NCBI GenBank assembly: GCA_035494735.1
Contig: DATJGS010000010.1
Location: forward strand, 1 to 64,000
DNA length: 64,000 bases
From: DATJGS01 sp035494735
Lineage (GTDB): Bacteria; Eisenbacteria; RBG-16-71-46
Direction: 5' to 3'
In this document: piece by piece, positions 25,501 to 33,927 of the stretch
Layout: each line of letters opens with the position of its first letter
Numbering within the stretch: position 1 is the stretch's first letter
The notes under the pieces: generated by a model
The model's input: only the letters and a program-made list of their open reading frames with translations
The model's database searches: none
Told to the model about the DNA's origin: nothing
Program-made: the position numbers and the translations under genes

Positions 25501-26036
25501 GCGATGCGCAGCACGTCGAGGTTGTGCGGCGTGTAGCGCGGGTCCCACTCCGACGTCGACAGGTGCGCGCCGTCGGGCCCCAGCTGCAGCCACACCGGGA
25601 ACAGATGGGTGAGGTGCGCGGCGTTCGCGCGCAGCGAGTGGAGTCCGGTCTCCTGCCACGTCACGTAGAACGCGCCGACCACGTAGTCGGACGGCGTCGG
25701 GCGCTGTGCGGCGCGGCGCTGGCGCACGTGCGTGTCGCGCGCGATCTCGCCGAGCAGGCGGCGGCGTTCGCGGGCCAGGAGGAAGCGATCGATGCGCGCC
25801 TCGCGCTTCGCGCCGTGGGCCAGGTCGGTGACGATCGCGTGGCGCAGCGGCGCGCCCAGCCCGGCCGCGGGCGGCAGAGCCGGCACGATGACGAGGCTCA
25901 GCGCGAAGACGGCCGCGAGCGCGAAGAACACAGCCCCGAGCAGCACCGCCAGGCGCTGGATCCAGCGCTGCCGGTTACCGCTCGGATCATGGAAGACGTG
26001 GCGTCGGCTGGGCATGGGTTTCGAGGCGAAGACCAT
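22539..26036 (-). CDS. Three-domain GH18 / polysaccharide deacetylase / GT2 membrane protein
   Basis: 1165 residues. One membrane helix (about 27-52) is followed by a GH18-like domain (about 110-440) with GVNLDFEN, keeping the final Asp and Glu of the chitinase motif, and MAYDEHYAGGDAG. A polysaccharide deacetylase follows (about 495-660: AVTFDDGPSS, then EIGNHTYTHPN, the metal Asp and His-x3-His-type residues). Then come a membrane helix and a GT2 synthase domain (about 775-1010) with DDGSTDGT, DAD, AEDMDLTWR and QRFRWAFG, followed by several C-terminal helices as in NodC/PgaC. One chain thus carries polymerising, deacetylating and hydrolysing modules for a beta-linked amino-sugar polysaccharide, with the first two catalytic domains outside the membrane. 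Polymer identity is inference. Confidence 0.9.
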   Translation of the reverse strand: MVFASKPMPSRRHVFHDPSGNRQRWIQRLAVLLGAVFFALAAVFALSLVIVPALPPAAGLGAPLRHAIVTDLAHGAKREARIDRFLLARERRRLLGEIARDTHVRQRRAAQRPTPSDYVVGAFYVTWQETGLHSLRANAAHLTHLFPVWLQLGPDGAHLSTSEWDPRYTPHNLDVLRIAREHHLLVMPVLTNAREAVFDRASVHRLLESSARQDTLIAELAQWLESHHFAGVNLDFENLPAADDARLPAFVTRVHTALAPRGLVVSVDAESEADENQLARFGRAADFVILMAYDEHYAGGDAGALCGIEWFRGVLQRARARIPADKLVVGVGNYAYDWTGGRAPANTLTYQEALLTASENHPDEPPDSIVDFDPVELNATYHYEDEAGRDHEVWMLDAISAANQWTLSRSAGARGTAVWVLGTEDPSIWTMFDRTHPLAPASVPALESTSFPYDIEFDGDGEILSVATRPQKGARELDRDSTSALFTDERYSRFPTSYVIRRQGFQDKTIAVTFDDGPSSPWTGRVLDVLRDAHVPGTFFVIGENAERHPDLVARLWREGHEIGNHTYTHPNMAAITPAQVTLELNATQRVLQADLGRSTLLFRPPYNADAEPTSAEEVQPMLAAAKLGYLTIGEYLDPQDWNLRQVDSTGATRSRTATDIAQTILDEVHAGHGNALLLHDGGGNRAATVEALRRVLPVLKAEGYRFVTISQLAGVPRDKVMPLVDSRDRALLGGDRITFEALWLTEGFLHWAFLSGIALGALRVLWVTVLALLGRGREKRRPFAGTPPPPVSVLIAAFNERPVIRRTIEAVLVGDLQPIEVVVVDDGSTDGTFEEVERAFGAEPRVRLIRQTNAGKAQALNRAIEASRGEILVCLDADTVFTRETLSRLARHFDRPEIGAVAGNVKVGNRVNVWTKWQALEYITSQNLDRRAYALLNAITVVPGAVGAWRREAVRDAGGYRSDTLAEDMDLTWRLRRAGWRIENDSTALGWTEAPDSLGTLYRQRFRWAFGTLQCLWKHRDAMGRNGWFGCVALPSLWLFQIVFQALSPLVDLQVAWTLVRAGEVTLTRGLLTRDWQPLPQAVAALSSVLFLYLFFFVLELIGAVVAIALDRERWRLLGWLFWQRFVYRQVMYAVVLRSLRMALVGRAAGWGKLERKGTVATAT

Positions 26037-26130
26037 AGCCGAGGCTGCGCCGAGCGCAAGAGGGATCGCGGCGCGACCGCGCGTCCGCCGCCCGGGCGCG
26101 ACGGACCGCGAGCCTGCGAGCGTTCGAGTG

Positions 26131-26637
26131 CTACGCGGCGCCGGTCTCCGGCCGCAGCTCCGGAACGCGCAGTTCGAGCGCGCGGCTGCACGACGCGCAG
26201 CGCACCGGGTGCCGGGGTTTCAGGCGCCCGCGCTCGGTGAATGCCTGCTCGACGCCGCACACCGGACAGCGGCCGTGCGCGCCCTGGAGCACGACGTCCT
26301 CGGACAGGCGCATCAGGAACACGACGGGCCCCGCGAACAGGAACGCCGGCACCAGGATGAAATGCCCGAGCGGAACGAGCACGCTGACGAGCGCCAGCCC
26401 CCAGCACGCGAGCCCGCCCAGCACCGCGCGCATCCAGCGCGCCGAGTTCGCATGGCGCACGATGCGCGCCTCGCCGGCCGCCGGGTCGTGCCCGTAGTAC
26501 TCGAGCGTCGCGGGCCACGTCTCGACGCCGGCAGCGGCGTCCTTCGGCGCGGCGGTCGGGCGGGAGCCCACGGGCGGCACGCGTGCAGGATCGGACTCGC
26601 CCGGTCCTTCGTTCAACGCGTCCGTTCCCGATTCCAT
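26131..26637 (-). CDS. Two-helix membrane protein with zinc ribbon
   Basis: 168 residues from the ATG at 26637. An in-frame TTG at 26742 would add 35 residues but has no better ribosome site. The polar N-terminus is followed by two hydrophobic segments near the middle (LGGLACWGLALVSVLVPLG and FILVPAFLFAGPVVFLM). The cytosolic C-terminus carries CPVCG and CASC, a four-Cys zinc ribbon. I do not recognise a family. The gene sits 94 bases from the start of the polysaccharide protein on the same strand and could be co-transcribed with it. Confidence 0.6.
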   Translation of the reverse strand: MESGTDALNEGPGESDPARVPPVGSRPTAAPKDAAAGVETWPATLEYYGHDPAAGEARIVRHANSARWMRAVLGGLACWGLALVSVLVPLGHFILVPAFLFAGPVVFLMRLSEDVVLQGAHGRCPVCGVEQAFTERGRLKPRHPVRCASCSRALELRVPELRPETGAA

Positions 26638-26780
26638 CGTCGCTCGTCCCCGGCCTCGAGGTTCGTACCCCAGAGCGGGAACGTAACGCAGCGCGCGCGC
26701 CTGGCGGACGCGATCGGGAGTTTCTGACGCGGAATTGTCCAAATGAACGTCGCTGGAACTCGCACGCCGCGCGAACGCGT

Positions 26781-27959
26781 TCAGGGGGCTGCCCGGCGCA
26801 CCCGCAGGGCGCGGGGCGCACCGCCGCCGCCCCGCACGTAACCGCCGTTCAGCGCGACTGCCGAACTGTCACCCACGAATGCCTGGGCTCCCATCTCGAC
26901 GCCGCCCGCGCTGTTGACCAGCACTTCGGGACTGCGCACCGTGACGGCCGGCGCGGCGAGGCCGGACGGGGCGTCGCACTTGACCGCCCGCCCGGCGCGC
27001 GAGTCGGCGTCGACTCCCGCCCGGCGGAACGTGCAGTGATCGATCAGGAACGAGTGGTTCTCGACGCCGAGATGAACGAACCACTGGGTCGCGGCCAGGC
27101 CACGGAGGGCCGGGCCGTCGGCATCGTCCTCGAACCAGCACTGATCGAGTCGGCAATCGTAGGTGCGCGCCGCCACCACGAACGCGCCGTTGTCCCCCTG
27201 TTCGTGCTCGAAGACGCAGCGACGGAAGTCGATCCCATCGGCGCCGTCCAGGACCACGGCACACACCGGAAAACGCGTGAACTCACAGTCGTCGAATCCC
27301 AGCGTCGTGTTGCCGCCGCCGATCTTGACCAGCGTGTCGCTCTCGTTGCGCAGGAACGCGACACGCTCGAACGTGCACTCGATGGAGATGTCGGGCCGGC
27401 CGCGCGCCACGAACGCCGGGCCGCCCGTTTCGCGGACGAGGCAGTCGCGCATCACGAAGTGCGAGAGCACGCGTTGCTGGCCGATCGGCTGGTGATTGTC
27501 CGAATCGTCGCCGAGCACGATGCCGGGCGCCGGCGCTCCGTTCCTGCCGAAGCCTTCGAGCGTCAGCCCTTCCAGCGTGACCCGATCGCCGCGTATCAGC
27601 AGCAGCGTGTCCGCCTGGCCCGCGCGGAGAATGGAGGCATCGACGCCGTCGCCACGCAGCGTGATCGGCGTCGCTCGGCCGGTCCCGGCGTTCACATAGG
27701 GCAGCCGCAGCGTGCCGTCGCCGTGCGCGGGCAGGACATAGATGCCGGGCGCGAAATAGACGACCCCGCCGCCCGAACGCAGGCACGAGTCGATCTTGGC
27801 CTGGGCGTCGTCGCCGGGATGGACCCGGATCCACGTCGTCGGCGCTCCGGCCGCGACGGCCACGCGCACGCCCGTCAGCGCCGCGAGAACCACGACGGCG
27901 CATGGGACGGCGAGACCGATGAGACGGCGCAGCGCACGAGGACTCCGGATCCAGGCCAC
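26781..27959 (-). CDS. Secreted right-handed beta-helix (pectate-lyase-like) protein
   Basis: 392 residues with a GTG start and an N-terminal signal/anchor helix (about 12-36). The pattern of short strands with repeated turns (GDRVTLEGLTLEGF, HFVMRDCLVRET, IECTFERVAFLRN, TLGFDDCEFTRF, IDFRRCVFEHEQ, FLIDHCTFRRAG) is that of a parallel beta-helix, and the opening GDDAQAKIDSCLRSGGGVVYFAPGIY is the usual pectate-lyase-superfamily entry. No catalytic residues typical of a known lyase stand out. It may bind or cleave a polysaccharide outside the cell, and the neighbouring polysaccharide-synthase gene is compatible with this but does not prove it. Confidence 0.7.
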   Translation of the reverse strand: MAWIRSPRALRRLIGLAVPCAVVVLAALTGVRVAVAAGAPTTWIRVHPGDDAQAKIDSCLRSGGGVVYFAPGIYVLPAHGDGTLRLPYVNAGTGRATPITLRGDGVDASILRAGQADTLLLIRGDRVTLEGLTLEGFGRNGAPAPGIVLGDDSDNHQPIGQQRVLSHFVMRDCLVRETGGPAFVARGRPDISIECTFERVAFLRNESDTLVKIGGGNTTLGFDDCEFTRFPVCAVVLDGADGIDFRRCVFEHEQGDNGAFVVAARTYDCRLDQCWFEDDADGPALRGLAATQWFVHLGVENHSFLIDHCTFRRAGVDADSRAGRAVKCDAPSGLAAPAVTVRSPEVLVNSAGGVEMGAQAFVGDSSAVALNGGYVRGGGGAPRALRVRRAAP

Positions 27960-28136
27960 ACCCGCAGCCTAACTCGCGCGAACGGCCTTGGAAACCCGGG
28001 CCCCGGCCGCGTTTCGCGGGACGGGCAGGGCCATGATGAAGCCTCGCCCCCACCCTGCCGATAACGTTGCAGCACCGGCGCCGGGTGGGGACTCCCCCGG
28101 CCTTGCCGTTTCGACCGGCCCCAGCAGGGAGCAGGC

Positions 28137-29399
28137 GTGGGACGAAGGCGTTTCTTCAACAGGACGAAGTTCGCGAAGCTCGTCGTGCGCGTCGCCAAGT
28201 TCCTGCTCAAGAGCCAGCTCTTGACCGTGTTCCTGGCGCTGTGCGCGCTCGGCTTCTGGGCGGGTACGCGCGCGCACATCGACTCGAGCGCGGGGCCGCT
28301 CGACGAGCTGTTCGAGAACATGAGCGTGATGTCGTATCGCGACGCGCCGTCGGATTCGGTCGCCCACTTCATGGTCGAGCTGTCGACCGGCAACCACGTG
28401 TTCGAGGAATACGACGTCGCCGCCCAGCGCTTCATCGAGGTCTCTCGCGGGCGGGACTACCGCCGCTCGATCAGCGGCACGCGCTACCCGGCGCTGCAGG
28501 TGCGCGGGCACGTCAAGAACGGCTTCTGGCTCGAGCTGCCGCGAAGCACGAACGTCACGCTGCTGCCCGAGCAGTTCCAGGAGCTGTACCGCTCGACGCT
28601 CGACTACGTGAAGCCGGTCTCGATCGTGACGACCGTGCTCGGCACGCTGTCCGGCTATTCGATCGGTTACCGCGCGGCGACGTGGAGCCATTCGCTCGGC
28701 AACCCGGCCGTGCAGGCGCGCGTGCTGGCCACCCCCGGACTCCAACGTATGGTGGCGCGCGAGGCGTGGCGCCGCGTCCTGATCGAACCCGTCGTCATGG
28801 CCGACGAAGGCGGCGTGGGCCGCTTCGCCGCGGTCCACGGCACGCAGCGGCTGTACACGAACTTCTTCCGCCTCGCGCTCAACGACAGCGACGCGTTCAT
28901 TCCCCGGGAGGCGACGCGCCTCGATACGGCGGGCCACGCGTACGAAGCGCGCACGATGCTCGCGTTCGCGCACGCCGTGAATCGCGCCGCGCGAGACACC
29001 TGCAATCTCACGTGCGACGACTTCGCCGCGATCGAGAACTGGGCGAGCCTGCTCGACCGCCGCGGGCACTGGTCGCAGGGCGCGACGCCGCCGCCCGGCG
29101 AGGAGCGCCTGCGCTACCTCGGCATGCTCACGTGGTACGGGCTCGATCCGCAGCCTCCCGATCAGCGCCGCATCTGGGTCGGCCCCCGGCTCCTCGTGCG
29201 CGAAGGCGACTCCGAGGGCTTCGTGGCCGACGAAATTCCATTGAGCGGCGTCGGCTGTCCGGCGACGTGGGAGCCGTGGCTGAACGGCACCGTCGAGGCC
29301 AAGAACTCCTGGTCCGCGCGCATGGTCGGCGTGGGCCACGAACTCGCGCCGGTCCTGGACTTCGGACGCGGCGCCGCCGCGCGGCTGCTGCGCCGCTAG
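28137..29399 (+). CDS. Membrane-anchored protein of unknown function
   Basis: 420 residues. A GTG start is preceded by AGGGAG. A basic N-terminus and one membrane helix (about 24-44) are followed by a large, probably periplasmic domain of about 370 residues with no family I recognise. Features are two Cys pairs (CNLTC and a single GVGCPATW), a second weakly hydrophobic stretch near 160-185 (SIVTTVLGTLSGYSIGY) and mixed helix/strand composition. It is divergent from the beta-helix gene across a 177-base gap. A 49-residue gene on the other strand overlaps its last 4 bases. The high-GC codon use matches its neighbours, so it is a genuine core gene of this lineage. Confidence 0.65.
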   Translation: MGRRRFFNRTKFAKLVVRVAKFLLKSQLLTVFLALCALGFWAGTRAHIDSSAGPLDELFENMSVMSYRDAPSDSVAHFMVELSTGNHVFEEYDVAAQRFIEVSRGRDYRRSISGTRYPALQVRGHVKNGFWLELPRSTNVTLLPEQFQELYRSTLDYVKPVSIVTTVLGTLSGYSIGYRAATWSHSLGNPAVQARVLATPGLQRMVAREAWRRVLIEPVVMADEGGVGRFAAVHGTQRLYTNFFRLALNDSDAFIPREATRLDTAGHAYEARTMLAFAHAVNRAARDTCNLTCDDFAAIENWASLLDRRGHWSQGATPPPGEERLRYLGMLTWYGLDPQPPDQRRIWVGPRLLVREGDSEGFVADEIPLSGVGCPATWEPWLNGTVEAKNSWSARMVGVGHELAPVLDFGRGAAARLLRR

Positions 29400-29545
29400 C
29401 GCCGCGGGCTGAGCTCCGCTGGCGCCGGTTCCCGCTCGAGCGACCGGCGGATCGACTCCATCACGTCCTGCGACGAAGTCTCGTCGTCCGCCACCTGAAG
29501 GACGGCGGTGAAAAGGCGGGTGAGTCCTTCCGAGACCGTCTTCAT
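29396..29545 (-). CDS. Small protein of 49 residues, unknown function
   Basis: An ATG at 29545 is preceded by GGAGG at 6-base spacing, an excellent ribosome site. The product begins MKTVSEGLTRLFTAVLQVAD and continues as an acidic/basic, probably helical peptide (DDETSSQDVMESIRRSLERE) ending in SPRR. It has no Cys and no clear membrane segment. Its TAG stop overlaps the TAG of the convergent 420-residue gene within CTAG. The evidence is the ribosome site plus amphipathic composition, and no homologue is recognised. It may be a regulator or a chance frame, and conservation in relatives would decide. Confidence 0.45.
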   Translation of the reverse strand: MKTVSEGLTRLFTAVLQVADDETSSQDVMESIRRSLEREPAPAELSPRR

Positions 29546-29677
29546 TTCCAACCTCCGCAGCTGAAGTCTGCGAGCGAGCCTCGCTTGGGATGCGTCTGCC
29601 TGGCCGGAGACGCCGAATCTGTCGAGTCGACTCCCCCAGCGCCCGCCCGGGTGCGACGAGCGCGGGTCAGCCGTCCC

Positions 29678-29707
29678 TTGAGAGGACTCTCAACCCCCCT
29701 GTAATAT
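29678..29707 (+). promoter_or_regulatory. Candidate sigma70-type promoter
   Basis: TTGAGA (29678-29683) and TAATAT (29702-29707) with an 18-base spacer lie about 50 bases upstream of the ATG at 29760. This is one of the few AT-rich patches in this part of the window. Confidence 0.5.
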
Positions 29708-29759
29708 TCCCGCTGGCTCTGCATCTCGCGCACCGCCCCGACCCTTCTGGAGCCCAGCC

Positions 29760-30386
29760 ATGCGCCGCGCCGCCCGCATCACGCTCCTCGCCGGTCTCCT
29801 GCTCGTGCCGCCGGTTGCGGCCGGCGCTCAGACCGTGTGCACGCAGCTCCTCCCGATCGGCCTCCTGCCCCCTGCCGGCGGCTTCACGTTCGGCTGCACG
29901 CACCAATTCAGCCTCAAGCTCGGGGCCGCGATCGGGCCCGACGGGAACTACATCCTGCTGGGTTACCCGGCGTGCGCGAACGGGCCGTGCGCCGGCCAGA
30001 GCGGGAACGCCCTGCTCCAGTGTGCGGCGGATAGCGGCTACTTCTGCTGCGTGAGCGGCGGCCAGATGATTCCGACCCTCCAGGGCACGAACGTCGGCAC
30101 GCTCGTCAGCGGGCTCGACCAGCGCATCGCGAACGACACCGACACGCGCGCCGGCATCTGCCACTCCGCGTACGCGGGCAACGGTTCGCGTGTGGCGAAC
30201 GTGCCGGTCATCCAGTTCATCGGGGCGGATCGGACGCAGGCCCAGGTCACCGGGTTCTTCTCGGTGTTCGTCGTCGGGCCGCCGTCGGGCACCGGGACGG
30301 CGACCACCGTGCCCGTCGAGTTCATCTCCGACGCGACGCCGACGCTGGGCGAAACGTGGGGACAGCTGAAGATCCTGTACCGCTGA
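29760..30386 (+). CDS. Secreted Cys-rich protein of unknown function
   Basis: 208 residues with a signal peptide (cleavage near AGAQ). The mature part has about eight Cys in its first half (VCTQ, FGCTH, YPACANGPCAG, LQCAADSGYFCCVSGG), then a strand-rich C-terminal half (VPVIQFIGADRTQAQVTGFFSVFVVG). Periplasmic export with paired Cys suggests disulfides. I recognise no named family. It has its own promoter and shares a hairpin terminator with the convergent gene at 30491. Confidence 0.65.
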   Translation: MRRAARITLLAGLLLVPPVAAGAQTVCTQLLPIGLLPPAGGFTFGCTHQFSLKLGAAIGPDGNYILLGYPACANGPCAGQSGNALLQCAADSGYFCCVSGGQMIPTLQGTNVGTLVSGLDQRIANDTDTRAGICHSAYAGNGSRVANVPVIQFIGADRTQAQVTGFFSVFVVGPPSGTGTATTVPVEFISDATPTLGETWGQLKILYR

Positions 30387-30438
30387 GAAGCGCGGCGGCG
30401 CCGCCTCATGCGCGGCGGCAATCCTGCGTTCTATGACG

Positions 30439-30469
30439 GCGGCCCGCGGAGGCGAACTCCGCGGGCCGC
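30439..30469. terminator. Bidirectional hairpin terminator
   Basis: A perfect 12-bp stem (GCGGCCCGCGGA/TCCGCGGGCCGC, 7-base loop) between two convergent genes (ending 30386 and 30491). Strong stem with little U-tract. Confidence 0.6.
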
Positions 30470-30490
30470 TCGTGCGTCCGTTTCAGAGAA

Positions 30491-31933
30491 TCAGCGTGCG
30501 ACGGACAGGCTCTGCTGCAGCACGCGACCTTCCACCGCGAGCCGCAGGAAGTAAATGCCGCCGGCCACGGGTCGGCCATCGCGGTCCGTCAGATCCCAGC
30601 TCAGCGTGTGCGCACCCGCCGAGTACGTGCCACTCGCGAGTTCGCGCACGAGACGCCCGGTCACGTCGTAGGCCCTCAGCGAGATCGCCGCCTCGCGCGG
30701 CAGGGCGAAGAGCAGCGTGTTCGGGCCGGAGGTCGGGTTCGGCCTCGGCGTCGCGAACGACAGCTCCGTCGGCGCCGCGAAGCCCGGCGCCGGAGCCCGG
30801 CTCACGATCGAAGCCGCGTCCTTCGCGCCCGCGGTGACCGGAGGGCAGACCGGGCAGATGGAGCCCGTCCCGCTCCACGATCCGGTGAAGTTGGAGCCGC
30901 CACCGCCGCGCGCGCCACCCGTGACGGAGGCCCGGACGGTCGGATTCTGCGGCGTGCCGGCGTGGTCGCCGTTGTTGATCGCGCACGCGGCCTGGTGCGT
31001 CGGCTTGATGTTGGCCGCGTTGTAGTCGATCACGAGCGGCGTCGTGCTCACCGTCGTGAATTTCGTGTAGGCCGCGGCGCCCCACTTCCACGACAGGCAG
31101 ACGCCGGGTTGATCGGTCCCGAACGTGCCCTGCCAGGTCACCTTCGCACCGCCCGGCAGATTGCTGACGGGGAACGCGAGACCGGAGAGGAAGATCTCGT
31201 CGCTGCCGGAGAGCGGCACGGACGTGTTCCAGGTGTTCGTGCCGGCATCGAACGACGTGGTCGCGCAGGAGACGGCCGAGAACGTGATCTTCGCGTCGGG
31301 GACAGCATGCGGCACGCCGTCGATGGACACCGTGGCATTCGTCAGGAAGATGCTCTTGCCGTCGGTCATGCCCTTTGCACTGAGGTTGCTGTTGAACCAG
31401 ATGAAGGCCGGGCCGCTGCCGACGCCGACGATGGCAGTCCCGTTGAAGCCTGCGTCGATCGATCCGATGACCGTGCACTGCGGCGGTGTGCCGCAGGAGA
31501 CGTCCTGGCTCGCGTCAAAGGTCCCGCTGACGCCGTTCGTATTCCAGTCCGCGTGCGCCGCGATGGTGTGACTGCCGGACGTGAGGTTGAGGGAAACGGT
31601 GTTCGAGCCCGAGGCTCCGTTGAAGGTCAGGATCGCCAACGCGACCTGAACGCCGTCGACCGTGACCGACTCGTGGACCGTGTTGTTGTTCGCGTCGGGG
31701 AAGTTCGCGCCTTCGAACGTCACGCCCGCGCACGTGATCTTCGCGGCGATGTCGTTGGCCGACGCAACGGATGCGGCGAACGCGAGCGCGGCGAGCGCGA
31801 GGATTCCGACGCCGAGCCGTCGCGCCGTCCGCGCGTGGCGAGACGGTCTCGCCACGTCGCCAACCGGCGGTGCCTTCGCATTGCTCTTCACTTTCGCCTC
31901 CGGGGAGCTGGATTCGAGGCCGCGAGCGTCCAT
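30491..31933 (-). CDS. Secreted protein with FlgD-like C-terminal sorting domain
   Basis: 480 residues. A long N-terminus precedes the export helix (about 40-59, LGVGILALAALAFAASVASA). The middle is a strand-rich, Gly/Ser/Thr/Asn-rich body with repeated Ig-like stretches (HTIAAHADWNTNG, GTAIVGVGSGPAFIWFN). The last 90 residues form the FlgD/type IX-like module: TPRPNPTSGPNTLLFALP, ISLRAYDVTGRLVREL, HTLSWDLTDRDGRPVAGGIYFLRL. This tail is used for secretion or surface attachment in FCB-type lineages. It is thus an extracellular or cell-surface protein, and no enzymatic motif is seen. Confidence 0.82.
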   Translation of the reverse strand: MDARGLESSSPEAKVKSNAKAPPVGDVARPSRHARTARRLGVGILALAALAFAASVASANDIAAKITCAGVTFEGANFPDANNNTVHESVTVDGVQVALAILTFNGASGSNTVSLNLTSGSHTIAAHADWNTNGVSGTFDASQDVSCGTPPQCTVIGSIDAGFNGTAIVGVGSGPAFIWFNSNLSAKGMTDGKSIFLTNATVSIDGVPHAVPDAKITFSAVSCATTSFDAGTNTWNTSVPLSGSDEIFLSGLAFPVSNLPGGAKVTWQGTFGTDQPGVCLSWKWGAAAYTKFTTVSTTPLVIDYNAANIKPTHQAACAINNGDHAGTPQNPTVRASVTGGARGGGGSNFTGSWSGTGSICPVCPPVTAGAKDAASIVSRAPAPGFAAPTELSFATPRPNPTSGPNTLLFALPREAAISLRAYDVTGRLVRELASGTYSAGAHTLSWDLTDRDGRPVAGGIYFLRLAVEGRVLQQSLSVAR

Positions 31934-32208
31934 GCCGCGCTTTTCTCGTCGCTCAGTCGTGAGCCCGCTTCCTGCGGGCGTGGGGGCCCTGACACTCTGG
32001 AGCGGAGGCGACCCGGCTCTTCTGCGGCTCGGTCATCGCGCCAGGTAGGCGCGGCGCGCGGCTGGCGTTCGTGGGGCGGCCCGCTTCGGCCTTCCATGGC
32101 GACGAGCCACATTGTATCGGCTGGATCGTGGCTTTGATATCGGGATTTGCCCTTATTCAGGGCCGGGAACGGCGCTCGGGCGCCGCCCGAACCCGCCCAC
32201 CGCGTGGG

Positions 32209-33009
32209 TCACGGCGCGATCGCGTGCGCTTCGCGGAACGCGCGATAGCCGCTCATCCGCTCGTGCATCGCGGCGACCTGCGGCGGCGCGTACAGCTTTC
32301 GCGCCACCTGCCGGCGCAGGCCGCCGAGCGTCGCGCGCGAGACGCGGCGCGTGAAGTAGTTCACGATCCACTTGGGGATGCTGCCCCGGGGATCGATGAA
32401 GACCAGGGCCACGACTTCGACGTGATCTCCCACCTGCTTCATCTGGAACGTGCTCGCGTAGATCCTCGAGCGCACCAGCACCGGCAGCGTGTCCCGAGGG
32501 AACGAGTCGATCGACTCCGCGGCGATCGTCGCGCGCTTCAGGTCGTCGCTCACGGTGATGCGCGCGCGGACGAGCGCGCTGCGGTCCTTCGCGGGCCAGG
32601 GCATGGCGACGCGCAGGTACTCGGTCTGGTCGTAATCGTTCGCGCGCGCGAGCAGCACGCTCTCCCCGAAGTTGCTGATCCACTCGCCGCGCCGCGAGAT
32701 GTCTTCGAGCACCAGCGACACCTCTTCGATCGTCCCGGGAATCGTCATCACCGCTTTGAGCGGCACGACGCCGATCCCCGGGATCGAACTGCCGAAGAGC
32801 GTGATGCCGTCCGACGACGACTCGAGGTGCCACGACGGATCGTCGATGGCGATGTGCGGATGCGGCGGCGCGTCGGCGGAGCTCGGCGTGGCGAGGGTGC
32901 TGAAGAAGAGAAGCGCGGGGACGAGACGGGCCAGCACGACTCGGGCACGACTCGGACGCACAAACGCGTTTGGACCGTGTCGATCGAGAGGGTACGCTCG
33001 ATCGTTCAT
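32209..33009 (-). CDS. Secreted START/SRPBCC-domain protein
   Basis: 266 residues from the ATG at 33009. A signal peptide (VVLARLVPALLFFSTL, cleavage near SSADA) is followed by a START-like fold: WHLESSSDGITLFGSSIPG, VPLKAVMTIPGTIEEVSLVLEDISRRGEWI, a middle with DYDQTEYLRVAMPWPAKDRSAL, and VVALVFIDPRGSIPKWIVNYF ending in the C-terminal helix. START domains bind lipids in a hydrophobic pocket, and a periplasmic member may carry or sense lipid. It is divergent from the methyltransferase with 54 bases between starts. Downstream the 275-base gap to 31933 shows nothing clear. Confidence 0.8.
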   Translation of the reverse strand: MNDRAYPLDRHGPNAFVRPSRARVVLARLVPALLFFSTLATPSSADAPPHPHIAIDDPSWHLESSSDGITLFGSSIPGIGVVPLKAVMTIPGTIEEVSLVLEDISRRGEWISNFGESVLLARANDYDQTEYLRVAMPWPAKDRSALVRARITVSDDLKRATIAAESIDSFPRDTLPVLVRSRIYASTFQMKQVGDHVEVVALVFIDPRGSIPKWIVNYFTRRVSRATLGGLRRQVARKLYAPPQVAAMHERMSGYRAFREAHAIAP

Positions 33010-33063
33010 TCCCCCGCGAACACTTCGGGCGGCCGGCATTCTCAGATCGGGTTCTCCAGCAAC

Positions 33064-33882
33064 GTGACTTCCCCCTATTCCCTGGAAGAGCACTACCGCC
33101 TCGAGCGCCAGCTCGCCGATCGGCTGCGTCACGCCACGCGGGAGGAGCGCGGCGCGCTCTACGCGGCATTGTACGACGAACTGTTCCGCCGGCTTCCCGC
33201 GCACCTGCAGCTTACTTTGAAGCAGGATCCCAACGCGCGTGCCGCGGACGTGGCGTCGCAAATGGCGGTCTTGCGCCGCTTCCTGACGCCTCGTATGACA
33301 CTGCTCGAGATCGGCGCCGGCGACTGCGCGCTGTCCATCGCGGCGGCTCCGCTCGTACGCAAGGCGATCGCGCTCGACGTTTCCGCGAACATCACCGAAG
33401 GTGCGACCGCTCCCGAGAACTTCTCGCTGCTCCTCTCCGACGGCCGCGGCATCCCGTTGCCCGGCCGTTCCATCGATGTCGCCTACAGCAACCAGCTCAT
33501 GGAGCACCTGCATCCCGAGGATGCGCGAGATCAGCTGCGTTCCATCGTCGACGCGCTGGCGCCCGGCGGAATCTACCTCTGCATCACGCCGAACCGGCTC
33601 TCGGGCCCGCACGACGTATCGCGCACGTTCGATGACGAGGCGACCGGATTTCACCTCAAGGAGTACACGATCGGCGAGCTGGCGCGCCTGTTCCGCGAGG
33701 TGGGTTTCTCACGGGTGTGGGCGATGGTCGGGGCCAGGGGCCGCCTCGTCCCGTTCCCCGTCGCACCACTGGGGGCGCTCGAAGCGACCCTGGACGCCCT
33801 TCCGGCGGCCATGCGCCGCGCGGTGGCGAGGCGGACGCCGGCCCGGCAGCTGCTCGAGATCCGGCTGGTGGGGCGAAAGTAG
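33064..33882 (+). CDS. Class I SAM-dependent methyltransferase
   Basis: 272 residues from a GTG; the frame stays open further upstream but would run through the divergent START gene. The N-terminus is helical (YSLEEHYRLERQLADRLR), then motif I LLEIGAGDCALSIAAA, IALDVS as motif II, LLLSDGRGIPLPGRSIDVAYSNQLMEHLHPED for motifs III/IV and LAPGGIYLCITPNRLSGPHDVS. It resembles UbiE/sugar-lipid-type methyltransferases with the EHLHPED element often found in enzymes acting on polysaccharide or lipid intermediates. There is no signal peptide, so it is cytosolic. The substrate cannot be read. Confidence 0.85.
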   Translation: MTSPYSLEEHYRLERQLADRLRHATREERGALYAALYDELFRRLPAHLQLTLKQDPNARAADVASQMAVLRRFLTPRMTLLEIGAGDCALSIAAAPLVRKAIALDVSANITEGATAPENFSLLLSDGRGIPLPGRSIDVAYSNQLMEHLHPEDARDQLRSIVDALAPGGIYLCITPNRLSGPHDVSRTFDDEATGFHLKEYTIGELARLFREVGFSRVWAMVGARGRLVPFPVAPLGALEATLDALPAAMRRAVARRTPARQLLEIRLVGRK

Positions 33883-33927
33883 ACGGGCATCCGCGTATCG
33901 GCGCGTCGCCAAGAGTGGGGCCTGGCT

